In this document: piece by piece, positions 8,617 through 18,848 of the stretch
Numbering within the stretch: the stretch's first letter is position 1
Layout of the letters: each line of letters starts with the position of its first letter
DNA from: Alphaproteobacteria bacterium
Lineage (GTDB): Bacteria; Pseudomonadota; Alphaproteobacteria; WRAU01; Hepatincolaceae
Length of the DNA stretch: 64,000 bases
Assembly (NCBI GenBank): GCA_009780035.1
Contig: WRAU01000002.1
Coordinates: 124,001 to 188,000 of the forward strand
Direction of reading: 5' to 3'
Made by a program: the position numbers and the translations under genes
Notes under the pieces: generated by a model
Database searches by the model: none
Told to the model about the DNA's origin: nothing
The model's input: only the letters and a program-made list of their open reading frames with translations

Positions 8617-9042
8617 TTAATATGTATCTTTAAAAAAAGAATTAATTTTATCTTGAGAAATCATACCTATATTTATTACTAAAAGGCTATCTAACCTGCC
8701 TTTTTGAATATCTTTTTTTAATAATTCTATATATTCAATTTTTAACTTTCCATCACTTGTAAAATTATCTGTATTTTGATTGTAATAACTAAAAACAAAA
8801 CATGGAATGCTTATTTTATATTTCTTAAAATCATCAGCACTACAACTCCACTTTCTAATATTATTTTCAAGGTAGCTGCTACCTAAAACCTCCTCAGTAT
8901 ATTTTATAGCTAACCTCCTTTTGTATCTAATTTCTTTTTGCGAAATAAAATACACTATCCAAGCTGCCGTAAAAGATGCAATCCCTATAGAAATAAAAGT
9001 AATAACTCCTGTTAACAACCAATTAATAGTAAATTCTGACAT
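8617..9042 (-). CDS. small membrane protein of unknown function
   Basis: 141 residues with one N-terminal membrane helix (about 8-32, LLTGVITFISIGIASFTAAW) and a charged soluble remainder containing RYKRRLAIKYTEEVLG. It is convergent with the restriction gene (13-bp gap) and lies 27 bp downstream of the DUF502 gene on the same strand. No family recognised. ATG at 9042. Confidence 0.55.
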   Translation of the reverse strand: MSEFTINWLLTGVITFISIGIASFTAAWIVYFISQKEIRYKRRLAIKYTEEVLGSSYLENNIRKWSCSADDFKKYKISIPCFVFSYYNQNTDNFTSDGKLKIEYIELLKKDIQKGRLDSLLVINIGMISQDKINSFFKDTY

Positions 9043-9069
9043 ATTAAATCTTATAAATTAATCTCTACC

Positions 9070-9696
9070 CTACTTATCAATAATCCCGTTGCTAAGTATC
9101 AGTTTCATGGCCATATCTGGTTTCATTTCTAAGAAAGTAATATCTTTTTTAGGGACAAATATTAAAAAGCCAGAGGTTGGATTAGGTGTAGTTGGAACAT
9201 AAACGCTTACTACATCTTCAGCAGTTTTTTCTTGAATTTCGCCCTTAGTTTCAGAAGTAATAAAAGCTAACACCCAAACATCTTTTCTTGGAAATTCTAC
9301 CAGTGCTACTTCTCTAAAGGCTTTAGATTTATCCGAAAATACCGTATCAAAAACTTGTTTTGTAGTAAAATAAATACTTTTAATTACCGGAATTTTTTCT
9401 AGGATTCTTTCCATAAGTTTAACAAAATATCTTCCTAAAAAGTTAGAAGCAATGAATCCTAAAAGAATCATACCTAAGACGCTAGAAATAAGACCAATGC
9501 CCGGTATTTTAGCAATAATAGTATCTGGAAACCATCTAACCACAATTAAGTTATCAAAAAAACCGATAATAGCCATCAATATATATATGGTTAAAAACAA
9601 AGGAACCGATGCTAACACACCTGCAATAAACCATTTTTTAAGATAGTAGAAAGTTCTTGAATTTTTTTTGTTTTGATTGTTATTTATTTCAGCCAT
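9070..9696 (-). CDS. DUF502 family inner-membrane protein
   Basis: A 208-residue integral membrane protein with two hydrophobic segments (about 22-50, WFIAGVLASVPLFLTIYILM, and about 65-90, GLISSVLGMILLGFIASNFL). The conserved C-terminal half has VFDTVFSDKSKAFREV, VSVYVPTTPNPTSGF and FVPKKDITFLEM, diagnostic of DUF502. The function is unknown, although family members are widespread in proteobacteria and are often found near recG or mfd. A GGAG ribosome site precedes ATG 9696. It follows rpe on the minus strand by 16 bp and is probably in the same transcript. Confidence 0.88.
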   Translation of the reverse strand: MAEINNNQNKKNSRTFYYLKKWFIAGVLASVPLFLTIYILMAIIGFFDNLIVVRWFPDTIIAKIPGIGLISSVLGMILLGFIASNFLGRYFVKLMERILEKIPVIKSIYFTTKQVFDTVFSDKSKAFREVALVEFPRKDVWVLAFITSETKGEIQEKTAEDVVSVYVPTTPNPTSGFLIFVPKKDITFLEMKPDMAMKLILSNGIIDK

Positions 9697-9712
9697 TGTA
9701 TATTATCTCCAC

Positions 9713-10366
9713 CTAGTTATTGCCTCGCAAAAGTTTAATATTTTCAGCAAATGCTTGATTTTTAAATACGCTGGTCCCTGCTACCAGAACATTCGCTCCA
9801 GCATTAATTAACAATCCTGCATTATCTGTAGAAACACCGCCGTCAACAACTATATCAATATTTTTATTTAATACATAATTGTTTTTAATATTAGCCACTT
9901 TTTTAATTTGACTTGGCAGAAAAGCCTGTCCGCCAAATCCTGGATTAACACTCATAACTAAAATTAAATCCAGCTTATCTATTATATATTCCAGCACATT
10001 TTCAGGTGTTGAAGGATTAAGCGCTATACCAGCTTTAATGCCATAACTTTTTATTTCAGCTAAAAGTTTATCATGGTGGACGGTAGCCTCAGCATGAAAA
10101 GTTATACTATCTGCCCCTGCCTCAACAAAACTTTTTATATAATTTTCAGGGTTTTGCACCATTAAATGCACATCAAAAGTTTTCTTAGTTAATGGGCGGA
10201 TTTGCTTAACAATCATCGCTCCAAAAGTTAAATTCGGCACAAAATTACCATCCATAACATCAATATGAAACCAATCACATCCGGCAGCATCAAGTGCCTG
10301 TATTTGATTTCCCAATTGTGTAAAGTCTGCCGATAATATAGACGGCGCTATTTTAACATTTGACAT
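9713..10366 (-). CDS. rpe: ribulose-phosphate 3-epimerase
   Basis: Pentose-phosphate enzyme interconverting ribulose-5-P and xylulose-5-P. The 217-residue TIM barrel shows the expected metal and catalytic residues: IAPSILSADF, HIDVMDGNFVPNLTFG, FDVHLMV, MSVNPGFGGQAF and VVDGGVS, followed by the phosphate-binding ANVLVAGTSVF. It lies near tkt on the same strand with one small gene between, so non-oxidative pentose-phosphate functions are grouped here. Confidence 0.97.
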   Translation of the reverse strand: MSNVKIAPSILSADFTQLGNQIQALDAAGCDWFHIDVMDGNFVPNLTFGAMIVKQIRPLTKKTFDVHLMVQNPENYIKSFVEAGADSITFHAEATVHHDKLLAEIKSYGIKAGIALNPSTPENVLEYIIDKLDLILVMSVNPGFGGQAFLPSQIKKVANIKNNYVLNKNIDIVVDGGVSTDNAGLLINAGANVLVAGTSVFKNQAFAENIKLLRGNN

Positions 10367-10387
10367 AATTTGCCTTAGAAGTTTATA

Positions 10388-10828
10388 TTAATAATCTTCA
10401 TCTTCTTCGTAGTATCTTTTTTGTTCTCTCTCAGATTTTTGATATCTGCGTTTTTTTGCTTCTTCTTCTTTTGTTATTTCTTTATGGTTTTCTTTCGTAT
10501 GAGCTGTTTCTGCATTTGTCTGCTGATGTCTTCGGCTGGTTTGTGCTGCAGCATGCTGATTTTCATTCATTGATTCTTCACGAGAAACTCTTCTAGATTC
10601 AGTCTGCACTAAATTATCATCTTCATCAAACAGCAATGTAACCATTTTCATACCTTTATTGTGGCTATCAGATTCTGCAACACTGCCTTGATTTTGCGAA
10701 ATATTTGAAGCCCTTCTTCTTCTATTGGAAGATGTAGAAGATTCTTTAGAAATTTCTGTAGTTTTATCAGATTTTATTTCTTCATTTTCTTTATCTTTAT
10801 TTTCTTTATTTGAATAATAATCTCTCAT
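10388..10828 (-). CDS. highly charged, probably disordered protein
   Basis: 146 residues dominated by Glu, Lys, Arg, Ser, Asn and Gln, with no hydrophobic core except a short stretch GMKMVTLLFDEDDNLVQ near the middle. It starts MRDYYSNKENKDKENEE and ends in an acidic/aromatic tail RYYEEDEDY. No family recognised. The length, start codon and position between tkt and rpe (same strand, 21-bp gap to rpe) support a real gene, and the central short beta-like segment could be a binding motif. Confidence 0.6.
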   Translation of the reverse strand: MRDYYSNKENKDKENEEIKSDKTTEISKESSTSSNRRRRASNISQNQGSVAESDSHNKGMKMVTLLFDEDDNLVQTESRRVSREESMNENQHAAAQTSRRHQQTNAETAHTKENHKEITKEEEAKKRRYQKSEREQKRYYEEDEDY

Positions 10829-10866
10829 TTTTATTTGCCCTTAATTAAATTGATAATAAACATTAA

Positions 10867-12825
10867 CTAAATACTTGCTTTAATCCACTCTATTAATTTA
10901 TCTTTAGAAAAACCAAAGTAATCGCAAACTTGGGATTCACTTCCTGATTTTCCAAAAGTAGTTATATTTTTAACCTTAGCTGCTATTGATAAGGATTCTT
11001 GCCATCCCATCATGGTTGAAGTGCCTATGATAAAATTCTTTCTATTGCCTAAAATGCTATTCACATAAGATTTATCCTCTGCAAATTTAGATAAAAAAGG
11101 CACGGATACAAGATTAGCTTTAATACCCTGTTCTAGTAAATCTTCCTGCACTGCCTGCAAGACAGCTAAATCTGACCCGCTGGAAATTAAATTTATGGTT
11201 GCTTCAGCAACTTCACTTATAATATAGCCGCCCCTGCTGGATAGATTCTTATCCTCCTCATAATCTGTTCGTAAAGTAGGAACATTGCTTCTGCCTAAAA
11301 CCATAATTGTCGGGCTGTTTTTAGAAGCAAGTGCAATTTTATAGCACTCAATAGTTTCTATTAAATCGGCTGGTCTTAATACTATAGTATTAGGAATTAA
11401 CCGCAAACTTTCAATATGCTCAATCGGCTGATGAGTAGGACCATCAGCACCCAAAGAAATACTATCATGAGTAAATACATAAATTACCTGTCTTTCCATT
11501 AAGGCAGCAAGGCGAATTGCCGGGCGAAGAAAGTCGGAGAATACTAAAAATGTGCCGCCGTAGGGAATAAAGCCGCTGTCGTAGCAAGATATTCCATTCA
11601 TAATTGCTCCCATGGCATGTTCACGGATACCGTAATGAATGTAGTTGCCATTAAAATTCGCAGAACTAATGGACACAGACTGCTTATTAATTGTATTATT
11701 AGAGGTGCTTAAATCTGCCGATCCGCCAATTACTGAGGGAATATGTTTAGAAATTTCCTCTAAAACTTTTCCTGAAGCAACTCTGGTAGCAATGGTTGGC
11801 TTTTCAGCAAGAACTTTCTTAGCAAACTCGGTAAAATTTATATTTAGGTTAGGGGATATATATTTTTTATATTCAGCAAAGCCGTTTTTAGAAGATAATC
11901 TTTTTTCCCAGTCTTCTGCCATTATCACATTATTTTTTATACTATTTTGAGCTGTTTCATAAATAAAGGCAGGAACTTCAAAATCGGCATAATTCCAGCC
12001 AATATCTTTACGGAGAGCATCTATAGCCTCAGCACCCAACGGCGAACCATGTGCTGCCTCACTGCCCTCTTTACTTCCTGCCCCATGAGCGATTTTAGTA
12101 TGGGCTATTATAAAAGATGGCTTGTTAGATTGCTTTGCTTTTTCAACTGCCATGTTAATTTCATCAAAATTATGCCCGTCAATTTCCTGCACGGCAAAGC
12201 CCATCGCTTCCATACGCATGGCGATATTCTCGCTATTAGCCATTTCAAGAGCACCGTCTATAGTAATATCGTTTCTATCATAAATAACAATTAAATTGTT
12301 AAGTTTTAAATGCCCTGCTAAAGATAGAGCTTCATAAGCCACACCCTCCATTAAACAACCATCACCAACAAAAGTGTAAACTTTATGATTAATAATGTCT
12401 GAAAATTTAGAGTTGAGAATTTTCTCGGCAATTGCCATGCCAACGCTGGCAGATACGCCCTCGCCAAGAGGACCTGTAGTAGTTTCTATACCAGCATCTA
12501 TTTCAAATTCTGGGTGTCCCGAGGTGATAGAATTTATTTGCCGTAAATTTTTAAGATCTTCCATTGAAAATTTTTTATAACCAAATAAATGCAGGGCAGA
12601 ATACAGCATAATGCAGGCATGACCGGCAGAAAGCACAAATCTATCGCGATTTTTCCATTCCGGATTAAAAGGGTTAAATTTTAAGTGATTAGCAAAAAGG
12701 ACTGCCATAATATCCGCCGCACCAACCGGCGTGCCTGGGTGTCCCGACTTCGCCTTTTCTACCGCCACTGCCGACAGCATTTTAATTGCATTAGAGATAT
12801 TTTTTAAATCTTCATTTGTTGCCAT
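10867..12825 (-). CDS. tkt: transketolase
   Basis: Thiamine-diphosphate enzyme moving two-carbon units in the pentose-phosphate pathway. The 652 residues are standard. Motifs: KSGHPGTPVGAADIM, the ThDP/Mg motif FVGDGCLMEGVAYEALSLAG, catalytic-loop His residues (IAHGAGSKEGSEAAHGSPLG), IGGSADLSTSN, and GIREHAMGAIMNGI with the conserved Glu of the pyrimidine domain. ATG 12825 has no obvious Shine-Dalgarno. A 104-bp gap separates it from upstream kdsC. Confidence 0.97.
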   Translation of the reverse strand: MATNEDLKNISNAIKMLSAVAVEKAKSGHPGTPVGAADIMAVLFANHLKFNPFNPEWKNRDRFVLSAGHACIMLYSALHLFGYKKFSMEDLKNLRQINSITSGHPEFEIDAGIETTTGPLGEGVSASVGMAIAEKILNSKFSDIINHKVYTFVGDGCLMEGVAYEALSLAGHLKLNNLIVIYDRNDITIDGALEMANSENIAMRMEAMGFAVQEIDGHNFDEINMAVEKAKQSNKPSFIIAHTKIAHGAGSKEGSEAAHGSPLGAEAIDALRKDIGWNYADFEVPAFIYETAQNSIKNNVIMAEDWEKRLSSKNGFAEYKKYISPNLNINFTEFAKKVLAEKPTIATRVASGKVLEEISKHIPSVIGGSADLSTSNNTINKQSVSISSANFNGNYIHYGIREHAMGAIMNGISCYDSGFIPYGGTFLVFSDFLRPAIRLAALMERQVIYVFTHDSISLGADGPTHQPIEHIESLRLIPNTIVLRPADLIETIECYKIALASKNSPTIMVLGRSNVPTLRTDYEEDKNLSSRGGYIISEVAEATINLISSGSDLAVLQAVQEDLLEQGIKANLVSVPFLSKFAEDKSYVNSILGNRKNFIIGTSTMMGWQESLSIAAKVKNITTFGKSGSESQVCDYFGFSKDKLIEWIKASI

Positions 12826-12929
12826 TTTTTAACTTTAACCTTTTGCTTAAATTATGGTATTGTACACTAAATATTATATCCAATTACATGGATGCTGTTT
12901 ATAAAGGCATAACCAAATATATAAATTAT

Positions 12930-13481
12930 TTATTGAATAAATTCTTCCATTTCTATATACGGAGGTCCATATAGTTTTCCAGTTTTTGCCAGCAGAATGA
13001 GGTCGCAGATTTCGCGCACCGCACCAAATCCCCCTCGCTTTTGAGTTTGATAAATGGCGTAATCTAAAATTACATCGCTGGAATTAGCTACAGCAATTGG
13101 AATTCCAACTGCTTGAAATCCTAAAATATCGTTCACATCATCTCCCATATGCACGGCATTTTGCGGATTAATATTTAATTTTTTGCATAACTTAAGAATA
13201 TCTTCGCCTTTTTTATTACTGCCGGCAATGAGTTCATGAAACCCTAGCACTTCAGCCCTATGGGTTGCAATGGATGATTGGCTGGTAGTAATCAAAGCGA
13301 TTTTTACGCCCAATTTTTTTACCATTTGCAATCCTGTGCCATCATGGGCATAGAACATTTTTATAGCATTGTTGTTTTCGTCCAGATACATGCCGCCATC
13401 AGTAAGCGTGCCATCCATATCAACCGATAATAATTCAACGGTTTTAAGTTTTTCAATAAGTTCTTCTTTACTAATAAACAT
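12930..13481 (-). CDS. kdsC: KdsC-type HAD phosphatase (KDO 8-phosphate phosphatase)
   Basis: HAD-superfamily C0-type phosphatase, most likely releasing phosphate from KDO-8-P for LPS core synthesis. The 183-residue product carries the nucleophile motif VDMDGTLTDGGMY (Asp21 and Asp23), motif II ALITTSQSS, a conserved Lys in SNKKGED, and motif III HMGDDVNDI, ending GGFGAVREICD, which is typical of KdsC. GAGGAA precedes ATG 13481. A related CMP-sialate-associated phosphatase is the alternative, but lpxB and pagP in the window favour KDO metabolism. Confidence 0.85.
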   Translation of the reverse strand: MFISKEELIEKLKTVELLSVDMDGTLTDGGMYLDENNNAIKMFYAHDGTGLQMVKKLGVKIALITTSQSSIATHRAEVLGFHELIAGSNKKGEDILKLCKKLNINPQNAVHMGDDVNDILGFQAVGIPIAVANSSDVILDYAIYQTQKRGGFGAVREICDLILLAKTGKLYGPPYIEMEEFIQ

Positions 13482-13512
13482 CTATTCCTCACTTAATCAT
13501 TTAATCATGGAT

Positions 13513-13538
13513 ACTTGTCTTGCTACAGCATGACAAGT
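13513..13538. terminator. palindromic hairpin between ssb and kdsC
   Basis: Twelve-base arms (ACTTGTCTTGCT and AGCATGACAAGT, one mismatch) around a 2-base loop, 6 bp beyond the ssb stop. No strong U-tract follows on either strand. It may be a terminator or an mRNA-stabilising palindrome. With the preceding ATGGAT it matches the ATGGATAC...ATGAC frame seen at two other hairpins in the window. Confidence 0.5.
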
Positions 13539-13544
13539 GGTTTG

Positions 13545-14012
13545 CTAAAAAGGAATTTCATCATCTAAATCATCGCCTATGGAAGAGAAATCTTCATTTT
13601 GCTGTGATTTAGGAGCAGCCTTTGAGGAAGAGCTGTTAGATTGGGACGAATCATACCCATCGCTGCTGCCTCGAGAGTCAAGCAATTGCAGTTCGCCTCT
13701 AAACTGGCTTAGCACCACTTCAGTTATAGATTTCTCTACACCATCGTTTCCTGTGTATTTCCTAGTTTGCAATGATCCTTCCACAAATATTTTAGACCCT
13801 TTTTTCACATAGCTTTCTACAATTCCAGCAAGGTTTTCATTAAATATTACAATGCGATGCCATTGCGATACAGACTTGCGTTCGCCGGTAGTTTTGTCTT
13901 TCCAATATTCGCTGGTAGCCAGTGAAAAAGTTGCAATTTTAGAACCGCTTTGGGAAAATCTAATTTCTGGGTCTTGCCCTACATTTCCGATTAAAATAAC
14001 CTTGTTTACCAT
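13545..14012 (-). CDS. ssb: single-stranded DNA-binding protein
   Basis: Tetrameric ssDNA-binding protein for replication and repair. The 155-residue product has an OB fold (VNKVILIGNVGQDPEIRF, FSLATSEYWKD, SQWHRIVIFNENLAGI, KGSKIFVEGSLQTRKY), a Ser/Gln-rich linker, and the acidic protein-interaction tip DDLDDEIPF. AGGAA precedes ATG 14012. It is divergent from uvrA across a 139-bp gap, the classic ssb/uvrA arrangement in proteobacteria. I could not find a convincing LexA box in that gap. Confidence 0.97.
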   Translation of the reverse strand: MVNKVILIGNVGQDPEIRFSQSGSKIATFSLATSEYWKDKTTGERKSVSQWHRIVIFNENLAGIVESYVKKGSKIFVEGSLQTRKYTGNDGVEKSITEVVLSQFRGELQLLDSRGSSDGYDSSQSNSSSSKAAPKSQQNEDFSSIGDDLDDEIPF

Positions 14013-14151
14013 AACTATTCCTACATATAATGGATATATTATATTATTTTTAATAAAATAAATCTACAAAAATATAATTATTTATGGTATATTCCTTGGT
14101 TGAGAAATTATCAGCTGAGGCTGTAAAATTTATGTGGAGCAATAAAAAATA

Positions 14152-16974
14152 ATGAGTAAGTATATCTCTATAAAAGGTGCTAAAGAGCATAATCTTAAAA
14201 ATGTCAGCATTGATATTCCTAAAAATACTATCACAGTAATTACCGGGCTTTCCGGCTCGGGAAAATCTTCATTAGCTTTTGATACAATTTACGCTGAAGG
14301 ACAGCGCCGCTATGTAGAATCCCTTTCTGCCTATGCCAGACAGTTTTTAGATACTTTCGATAAACCTGATGTGGAATCTATAGAAGGATTATCTCCGGCT
14401 ATTTCTATAGAGCAGAAAACTACTTCTAAAAATCCGCGCTCTACAGTAGGAACTATCACCGAAATTTACGATTATCTGCGTCTGCTTTTTGCACGGGTTG
14501 GCATTCCCTACTCTCCAGCCACTGGGCTGCCTATTGAAAAGCAAACTATTTCTATGATGGTTGATAGTTTAATTTCCTTAATTGACGGCACTAAAATCAA
14601 TCTTCAGGCTCCAATTGTTAGGGGGCGCAAGGGCGAATTCAAGCGGGAATTTGATGATTTGCGTAAAAAAGGCTTCCAAAGGCTTAAAATTGACGGCACA
14701 ATTTATGAAATTGATGAAATTCCTGTGCTAGATAAAAATATTAAGCATGATATTGCCGTAATTGTTGATAGAATAGTAATTAAAGAAGGTATTGAAAAAA
14801 GACTGTCGCAAAGTTTAGAAACTGCCCTGCAATTAAGTGATGGCATTGTTATTGCTGAAAATTTAGACACGCAGGAAGAAATTCTATTTTCCGAAAAATT
14901 CGCCTGCCCTGTATCTGGCTTTGCCATTGAGGAAATTGAACCAAGACTGTTTTCTTTCAATAATCCCTTTGGAGCATGCGAGGCTTGTAAAGGGCTTGGC
15001 ATGGAAAGTATTTTTGAGCTGTCGCTTATTATTCCCGATCAAACCCGCCCCCTTCTTGATGCTATCGCTCCTTGGAACAATCAGCTAGGCGGTTATTATC
15101 GTGCAGTATTAGAAGGCATAGCCAAACATTATAAAGTGAATCCTAACACTCCTTTTATTTCACTGAGCGAAAAATTTAAAAACATTATTTTGTATGGCAG
15201 CGGCAGTGAAAATGTGAAAATTCAGTTTACTTCCAATAGCCATACCCATACATCAAGCAAACCTTTTGAGGGGGTTATGCCATCTCTTGAGCGCCGCTAT
15301 AAAGATACGGAAAGTGAAAGCAGCCGCGAGAACCTAAGCAGCTATTTAATAGAGCGTCCATGCCATGTTTGCGGCGGAAAAAGGCTTAATCAAAAAGCCC
15401 TGCAGGTTAAAATAGATATGAAAAATATTTATGAAATCTCAGAAATGTCAGTAGAAAAGTGTTATGCTTGGATAGCTGCCCTTACCGATAAACTAAGTGA
15501 AAATCACAAAAAAATTTCAGAAAAAGTTATTAAAGAAATTGCTGATAGGCTATCTTTTTTAAACAATGTGGGCATTGGGTATTTGAATTTATCGCGTTCA
15601 GCCGGCACACTCTCGGGTGGAGAATCTCAAAGAATCCGTCTGGCATCGCAAATCGGCTCGGGCTTGACAGGCGTTTTATATGTGCTAGATGAACCATCTA
15701 TTGGCTTGCATCAAAAAGATAACGATAAACTTTTAGAAACTCTGCAGCATCTTAAAAATTTAGATAACACCGTAATTGTGGTAGAACACGATGAAGATAC
15801 CATTCGCTTTTCAGATTTTTTGATAGATATGGGTCCGCGTGCCGGCGTTTTAGGCGGCGAAATTGTGGCGTATGGAACACCTCTTGAAGTTGAACAGAAT
15901 CCTAACAGTATAACGGGAAAGTATCTGCGGGGCGATTTAAAAATAGAAGTTCCTAAAAAAAGACGCAAAGGCAACGGCAAGTTTATTAAACTGTTGAATG
16001 CTCACGGCAATAACTTAAAAAATATTAATGTAGATTTTCCGCTAGGGCTAATGACCTGTATTACTGGAGTTTCTGGCAGCGGTAAATCTACATTAGTGAA
16101 TGAAACTCTTTATAAAGCTGTATCGCAGCATATTTATAATTCTAAAGACGATCCTGCTCCTTACGATAATGTTTTGGGTTTAGAAAATATTGATAAAGTA
16201 ATAGATATAGATCAATCGCCTATCGGCAGAATGCCAAGTTCAAATCCGGCTACTTATACTAAAACTTTTGATGTAATACGCGAACTGTTTGCTGAACTCC
16301 CTGAAGCTAAAGCGCGCGGCTATAAGGGGGGAAGATTTTCTTTTAATGTAAAAGGCGGACGCTGCGAGGTTTGCAAAGGCGACGGCGTAATTAAAATTGA
16401 AATGCACTTCCTGCCCGATGTGTATATAAAATGCGAAGAATGCAAAGGCAGCCGTTATAACCGTGAAACTTTGGAAGTTAAATGGAATAATAAATCTATT
16501 GCTGATGTGCTGAATATGACGGTAGCTGAAGGTGTAGAATTTTTCAGCGGCATATCCACTATCCATAGTAAACTTCATGCTTTAAACGAGGTAGGTTTAG
16601 GATATATTAAACTGGGACAGTCGGCAACCACCTTCAGCGGCGGTGAAGCACAGCGGATTAAGCTGGCAAAGGAACTTTCTAAAAAATCTACTGGAAAAAC
16701 CTTATATATATTAGATGAACCTACCACAGGACTGCATTTTGATGATGTGAACAAGTTAATTCAAGTATTGCAGCAGCTGGTAGATCAAGGTAATACGGCA
16801 ATAATTATTGAGCACAATTTAGATGTTATAAAAGTTGCCGATTATATTATAGATGTGGGACCCGAAGGTGGCATCGGCGGCGGAAAAATTATTGCCAAAG
16901 GAACTCCTGAGGAAATTATAAAAGTGGAATCCAGCTGGACCGGGAAATATTTGAAGAAAATTTTGAGAAAGTAG
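14152..16974 (+). CDS. uvrA: excinuclease ABC subunit UvrA
   Basis: Damage-sensing ATPase of nucleotide-excision repair. The 940 residues contain two ABC modules: Walker [14 protein letters not shown] near residue 32 and [13 protein letters not shown] near 640, with signatures [14 protein letters not shown] and [14 protein letters not shown] and matching Walker B motifs. The zinc modules are present; the first reads CPVSGF where E. coli has CPxCG, a substitution I associate with alphaproteobacterial UvrA. The second has CEVCKGDG and CEECKGSRY. It is divergent from ssb and ends in TAG 9 bp before a broken methyltransferase gene. Confidence 0.97.
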   Translation: MSKYISIKGAKEHNLKNVSIDIPKNTITVITGLSGSGKSSLAFDTIYAEGQRRYVESLSAYARQFLDTFDKPDVESIEGLSPAISIEQKTTSKNPRSTVGTITEIYDYLRLLFARVGIPYSPATGLPIEKQTISMMVDSLISLIDGTKINLQAPIVRGRKGEFKREFDDLRKKGFQRLKIDGTIYEIDEIPVLDKNIKHDIAVIVDRIVIKEGIEKRLSQSLETALQLSDGIVIAENLDTQEEILFSEKFACPVSGFAIEEIEPRLFSFNNPFGACEACKGLGMESIFELSLIIPDQTRPLLDAIAPWNNQLGGYYRAVLEGIAKHYKVNPNTPFISLSEKFKNIILYGSGSENVKIQFTSNSHTHTSSKPFEGVMPSLERRYKDTESESSRENLSSYLIERPCHVCGGKRLNQKALQVKIDMKNIYEISEMSVEKCYAWIAALTDKLSENHKKISEKVIKEIADRLSFLNNVGIGYLNLSRSAGTLSGGESQRIRLASQIGSGLTGVLYVLDEPSIGLHQKDNDKLLETLQHLKNLDNTVIVVEHDEDTIRFSDFLIDMGPRAGVLGGEIVAYGTPLEVEQNPNSITGKYLRGDLKIEVPKKRRKGNGKFIKLLNAHGNNLKNINVDFPLGLMTCITGVSGSGKSTLVNETLYKAVSQHIYNSKDDPAPYDNVLGLENIDKVIDIDQSPIGRMPSSNPATYTKTFDVIRELFAELPEAKARGYKGGRFSFNVKGGRCEVCKGDGVIKIEMHFLPDVYIKCEECKGSRYNRETLEVKWNNKSIADVLNMTVAEGVEFFSGISTIHSKLHALNEVGLGYIKLGQSATTFSGGEAQRIKLAKELSKKSTGKTLYILDEPTTGLHFDDVNKLIQVLQQLVDQGNTAIIIEHNLDVIKVADYIIDVGPEGGIGGGKIIAKGTPEEIIKVESSWTGKYLKKILRK

Positions 16975-16982
16975 GTAGATTA

Positions 16983-18157
16983 ATGATAGAATATAACAGT
17001 CTTCATCATGGTGATTGTTTAGATGTATTAAAAAAATACCATCTAATTATGTAAATCTTATTTATTTAGACCCGCCTTTTTTCACACAAAAAGAACAAAT
17101 TTTAAAAAGCAAACAAGGTGTATCTTATAAATTTGATGATAATTGGGAATCCATAGATTCTTATATTTCTTTTTTGTCAGAAAGACTAAGTGAATGTAAA
17201 AGAGTTTTAAAAGAAGATGGCACAATATTTTTGCACTGCGATAAAAAAGCCTCTCATTATATTAAAGTTTTATTAGATAATATTTTTGGCTACAATAATT
17301 TTATAAATGAAATAATATGGAGTTATAAAAGATGGTCTAATAATAGAAACGGACTGCTTAATGGGCATCAAAATATTTTTTGGTATTCTAAAAGCAATAA
17401 ATACACATTTAACCCGCAATATCAAAACTATTCTGCCACCACAAATATAGACCAAATTTTGCTTAACAGAGAAAGGAATTCCTTTACAAATAAAACACAA
17501 TACTCAAACACTCTTGCAAAAGAAAAAAAAGGAGTATTATTAAGCGATGTATGGGAAATACCTTTTTTTAACCCCAAAGCTAAAGAAAGAGTAAATTACC
17601 CAACACAAAAACCCATATTATTGCTAGAGCAAATAATTAAACTTGCCTCTAATAAAGGTGATGTTGTTTTAGACCCCTTTTGCGGCAGCGGAACTACCTT
17701 AGTAAGTGCTAAGTTATTAGAAAGAAATTACATAGGAATAGATGTATCTATTGAAGCTATTCAATTAGCAACTTTTAGGTTAAATAATCCCATAAAAACA
17801 GAATCTAATCTTTTAAAAAACGGAAAAGAAAGCTACCTAACCAAAGAAAATAAAAAAGATATTTTAAATAAGATTGGTGCAAAAATTGTATATCGGTCTG
17901 CTAAAGCAGATGGTATTTTAAGTTTGCAAAATCGTGGTTTAATTGCCGTTAAAATACAAGATACAGGAGAAGATTTATGGCAATCATTAGATAATCTCAA
18001 TTCCTTTATAAAAAATAAAAAATTGCAATACGGATTAATTATTACTCAAAACGATAATGCAATATCATATGAAAATAAAGTTATAGAATTTAACCGAAAC
18101 ATTAAATTAGTTTCAGTTAATAATATAGAAAATATAGCTAAGAGTTTTAATATTTAA
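16983..18157 (+). pseudogene. frameshifted beta-class DNA methyltransferase
   Basis: The natural start is ATG 16983, 9 bp after uvrA, encoding IEYNSLHHGDCLDVLKK; that frame stops within 23 codons. The rest (IPSNYVNLIYLDPPFFTQ onward) is in another frame and is open to 18157. The two join perfectly if the A-tract at 17030..17036 had eight rather than seven A. The body has motif IV (LDPPFF), a PTQKP motif, the AdoMet motif DPFCGSGTT, and a C-terminal extension of about 100 residues of unknown type. A TTG at 17015 could initiate a near-complete 380-residue protein, so activity is not excluded. A dead gene, phase variation at the A-tract and a sequencing error are all possible. Confidence 0.75.
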
Positions 18158-18771
18158 TGTTAATAGAAGAAAAAATCCTTAATTTAGTAAAAACATATCG
18201 TCAAAAACTTAATGACCAAATAGAATTGAGAATGGAAGATATGAATTATGACCTTAACGACCATTATCTTATATACAAAATTTTAGGTATATCTATTCAA
18301 TAGGGTAAATTAATAGATGAGTATCAAAATAAAGGCAGATTTCTTTATAAATATGCAGGATCACTTTTAGAAGAATTAACAATATTATGCTTTAAAGAAA
18401 AATTCCCACATGCAAAAGTTAAATTGAAAGTTGACAATACTTTTGGAAACAGACCAAAAAAATTTGAAATAGATTGTGCTATAGATAATAAAGCCTATGA
18501 AATTAAATGGAAAGATGCAACTACAGACGGCGACCATATTACAAAAGAGCATACTAGAATACAAGTTATAAAAAATTGCGGTTATATTCCAGTAAGAATT
18601 ATGTATTATTATCCCAATAGAAAACAAGCAATTAAGATACAAGAAACCTTAGAAACTTTATATAAAGGAATAAATGGAGAGTATTATTATGGAAATAATG
18701 CTTGGAACTACATACATAAAACTACAGGAATTGATTTATTAATGATATTAAATAGAATTGCTAATAATTAG
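18157..18771 (+). pseudogene. ApaLI-family restriction endonuclease interrupted by an in-frame TAG
   Basis: The frame opens at ATG 18157, overlapping the methyltransferase stop (TAATG), and would give 204 residues, but codon 49 (18301..18303) is TAG. Flanking residues read through as one protein: ...YKILGISIQ, stop, then GKLIDEYQNKGRFLYKYAG. Beyond the stop are EIDCAIDNKAYEIKWKDATT, DGDHITKEHTRI, MYYYPNRKQA and a TGIDL tail, which I recognise as the RE_ApaLI (GTGCAC-cutting) family. The fragment after the stop has only an internal ATG at 18424. With the frameshifted methylase beside it, this looks like a decaying restriction-modification system. Confidence 0.75.
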
Positions 18772-18848
18772 CAATTTATATATCAAAATATTGAAGAAAT
18801 AAGCTATAATAATTTTAAGATTAACGCTAATCTAATATGGAGATAAAA

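Noticed and set aside
14013-14151. SOS (LexA) box between ssb and uvrA
   Set aside because: No GTTC-N7-GTTC or CTGT-N8-ACAG match was found by eye in the gap.
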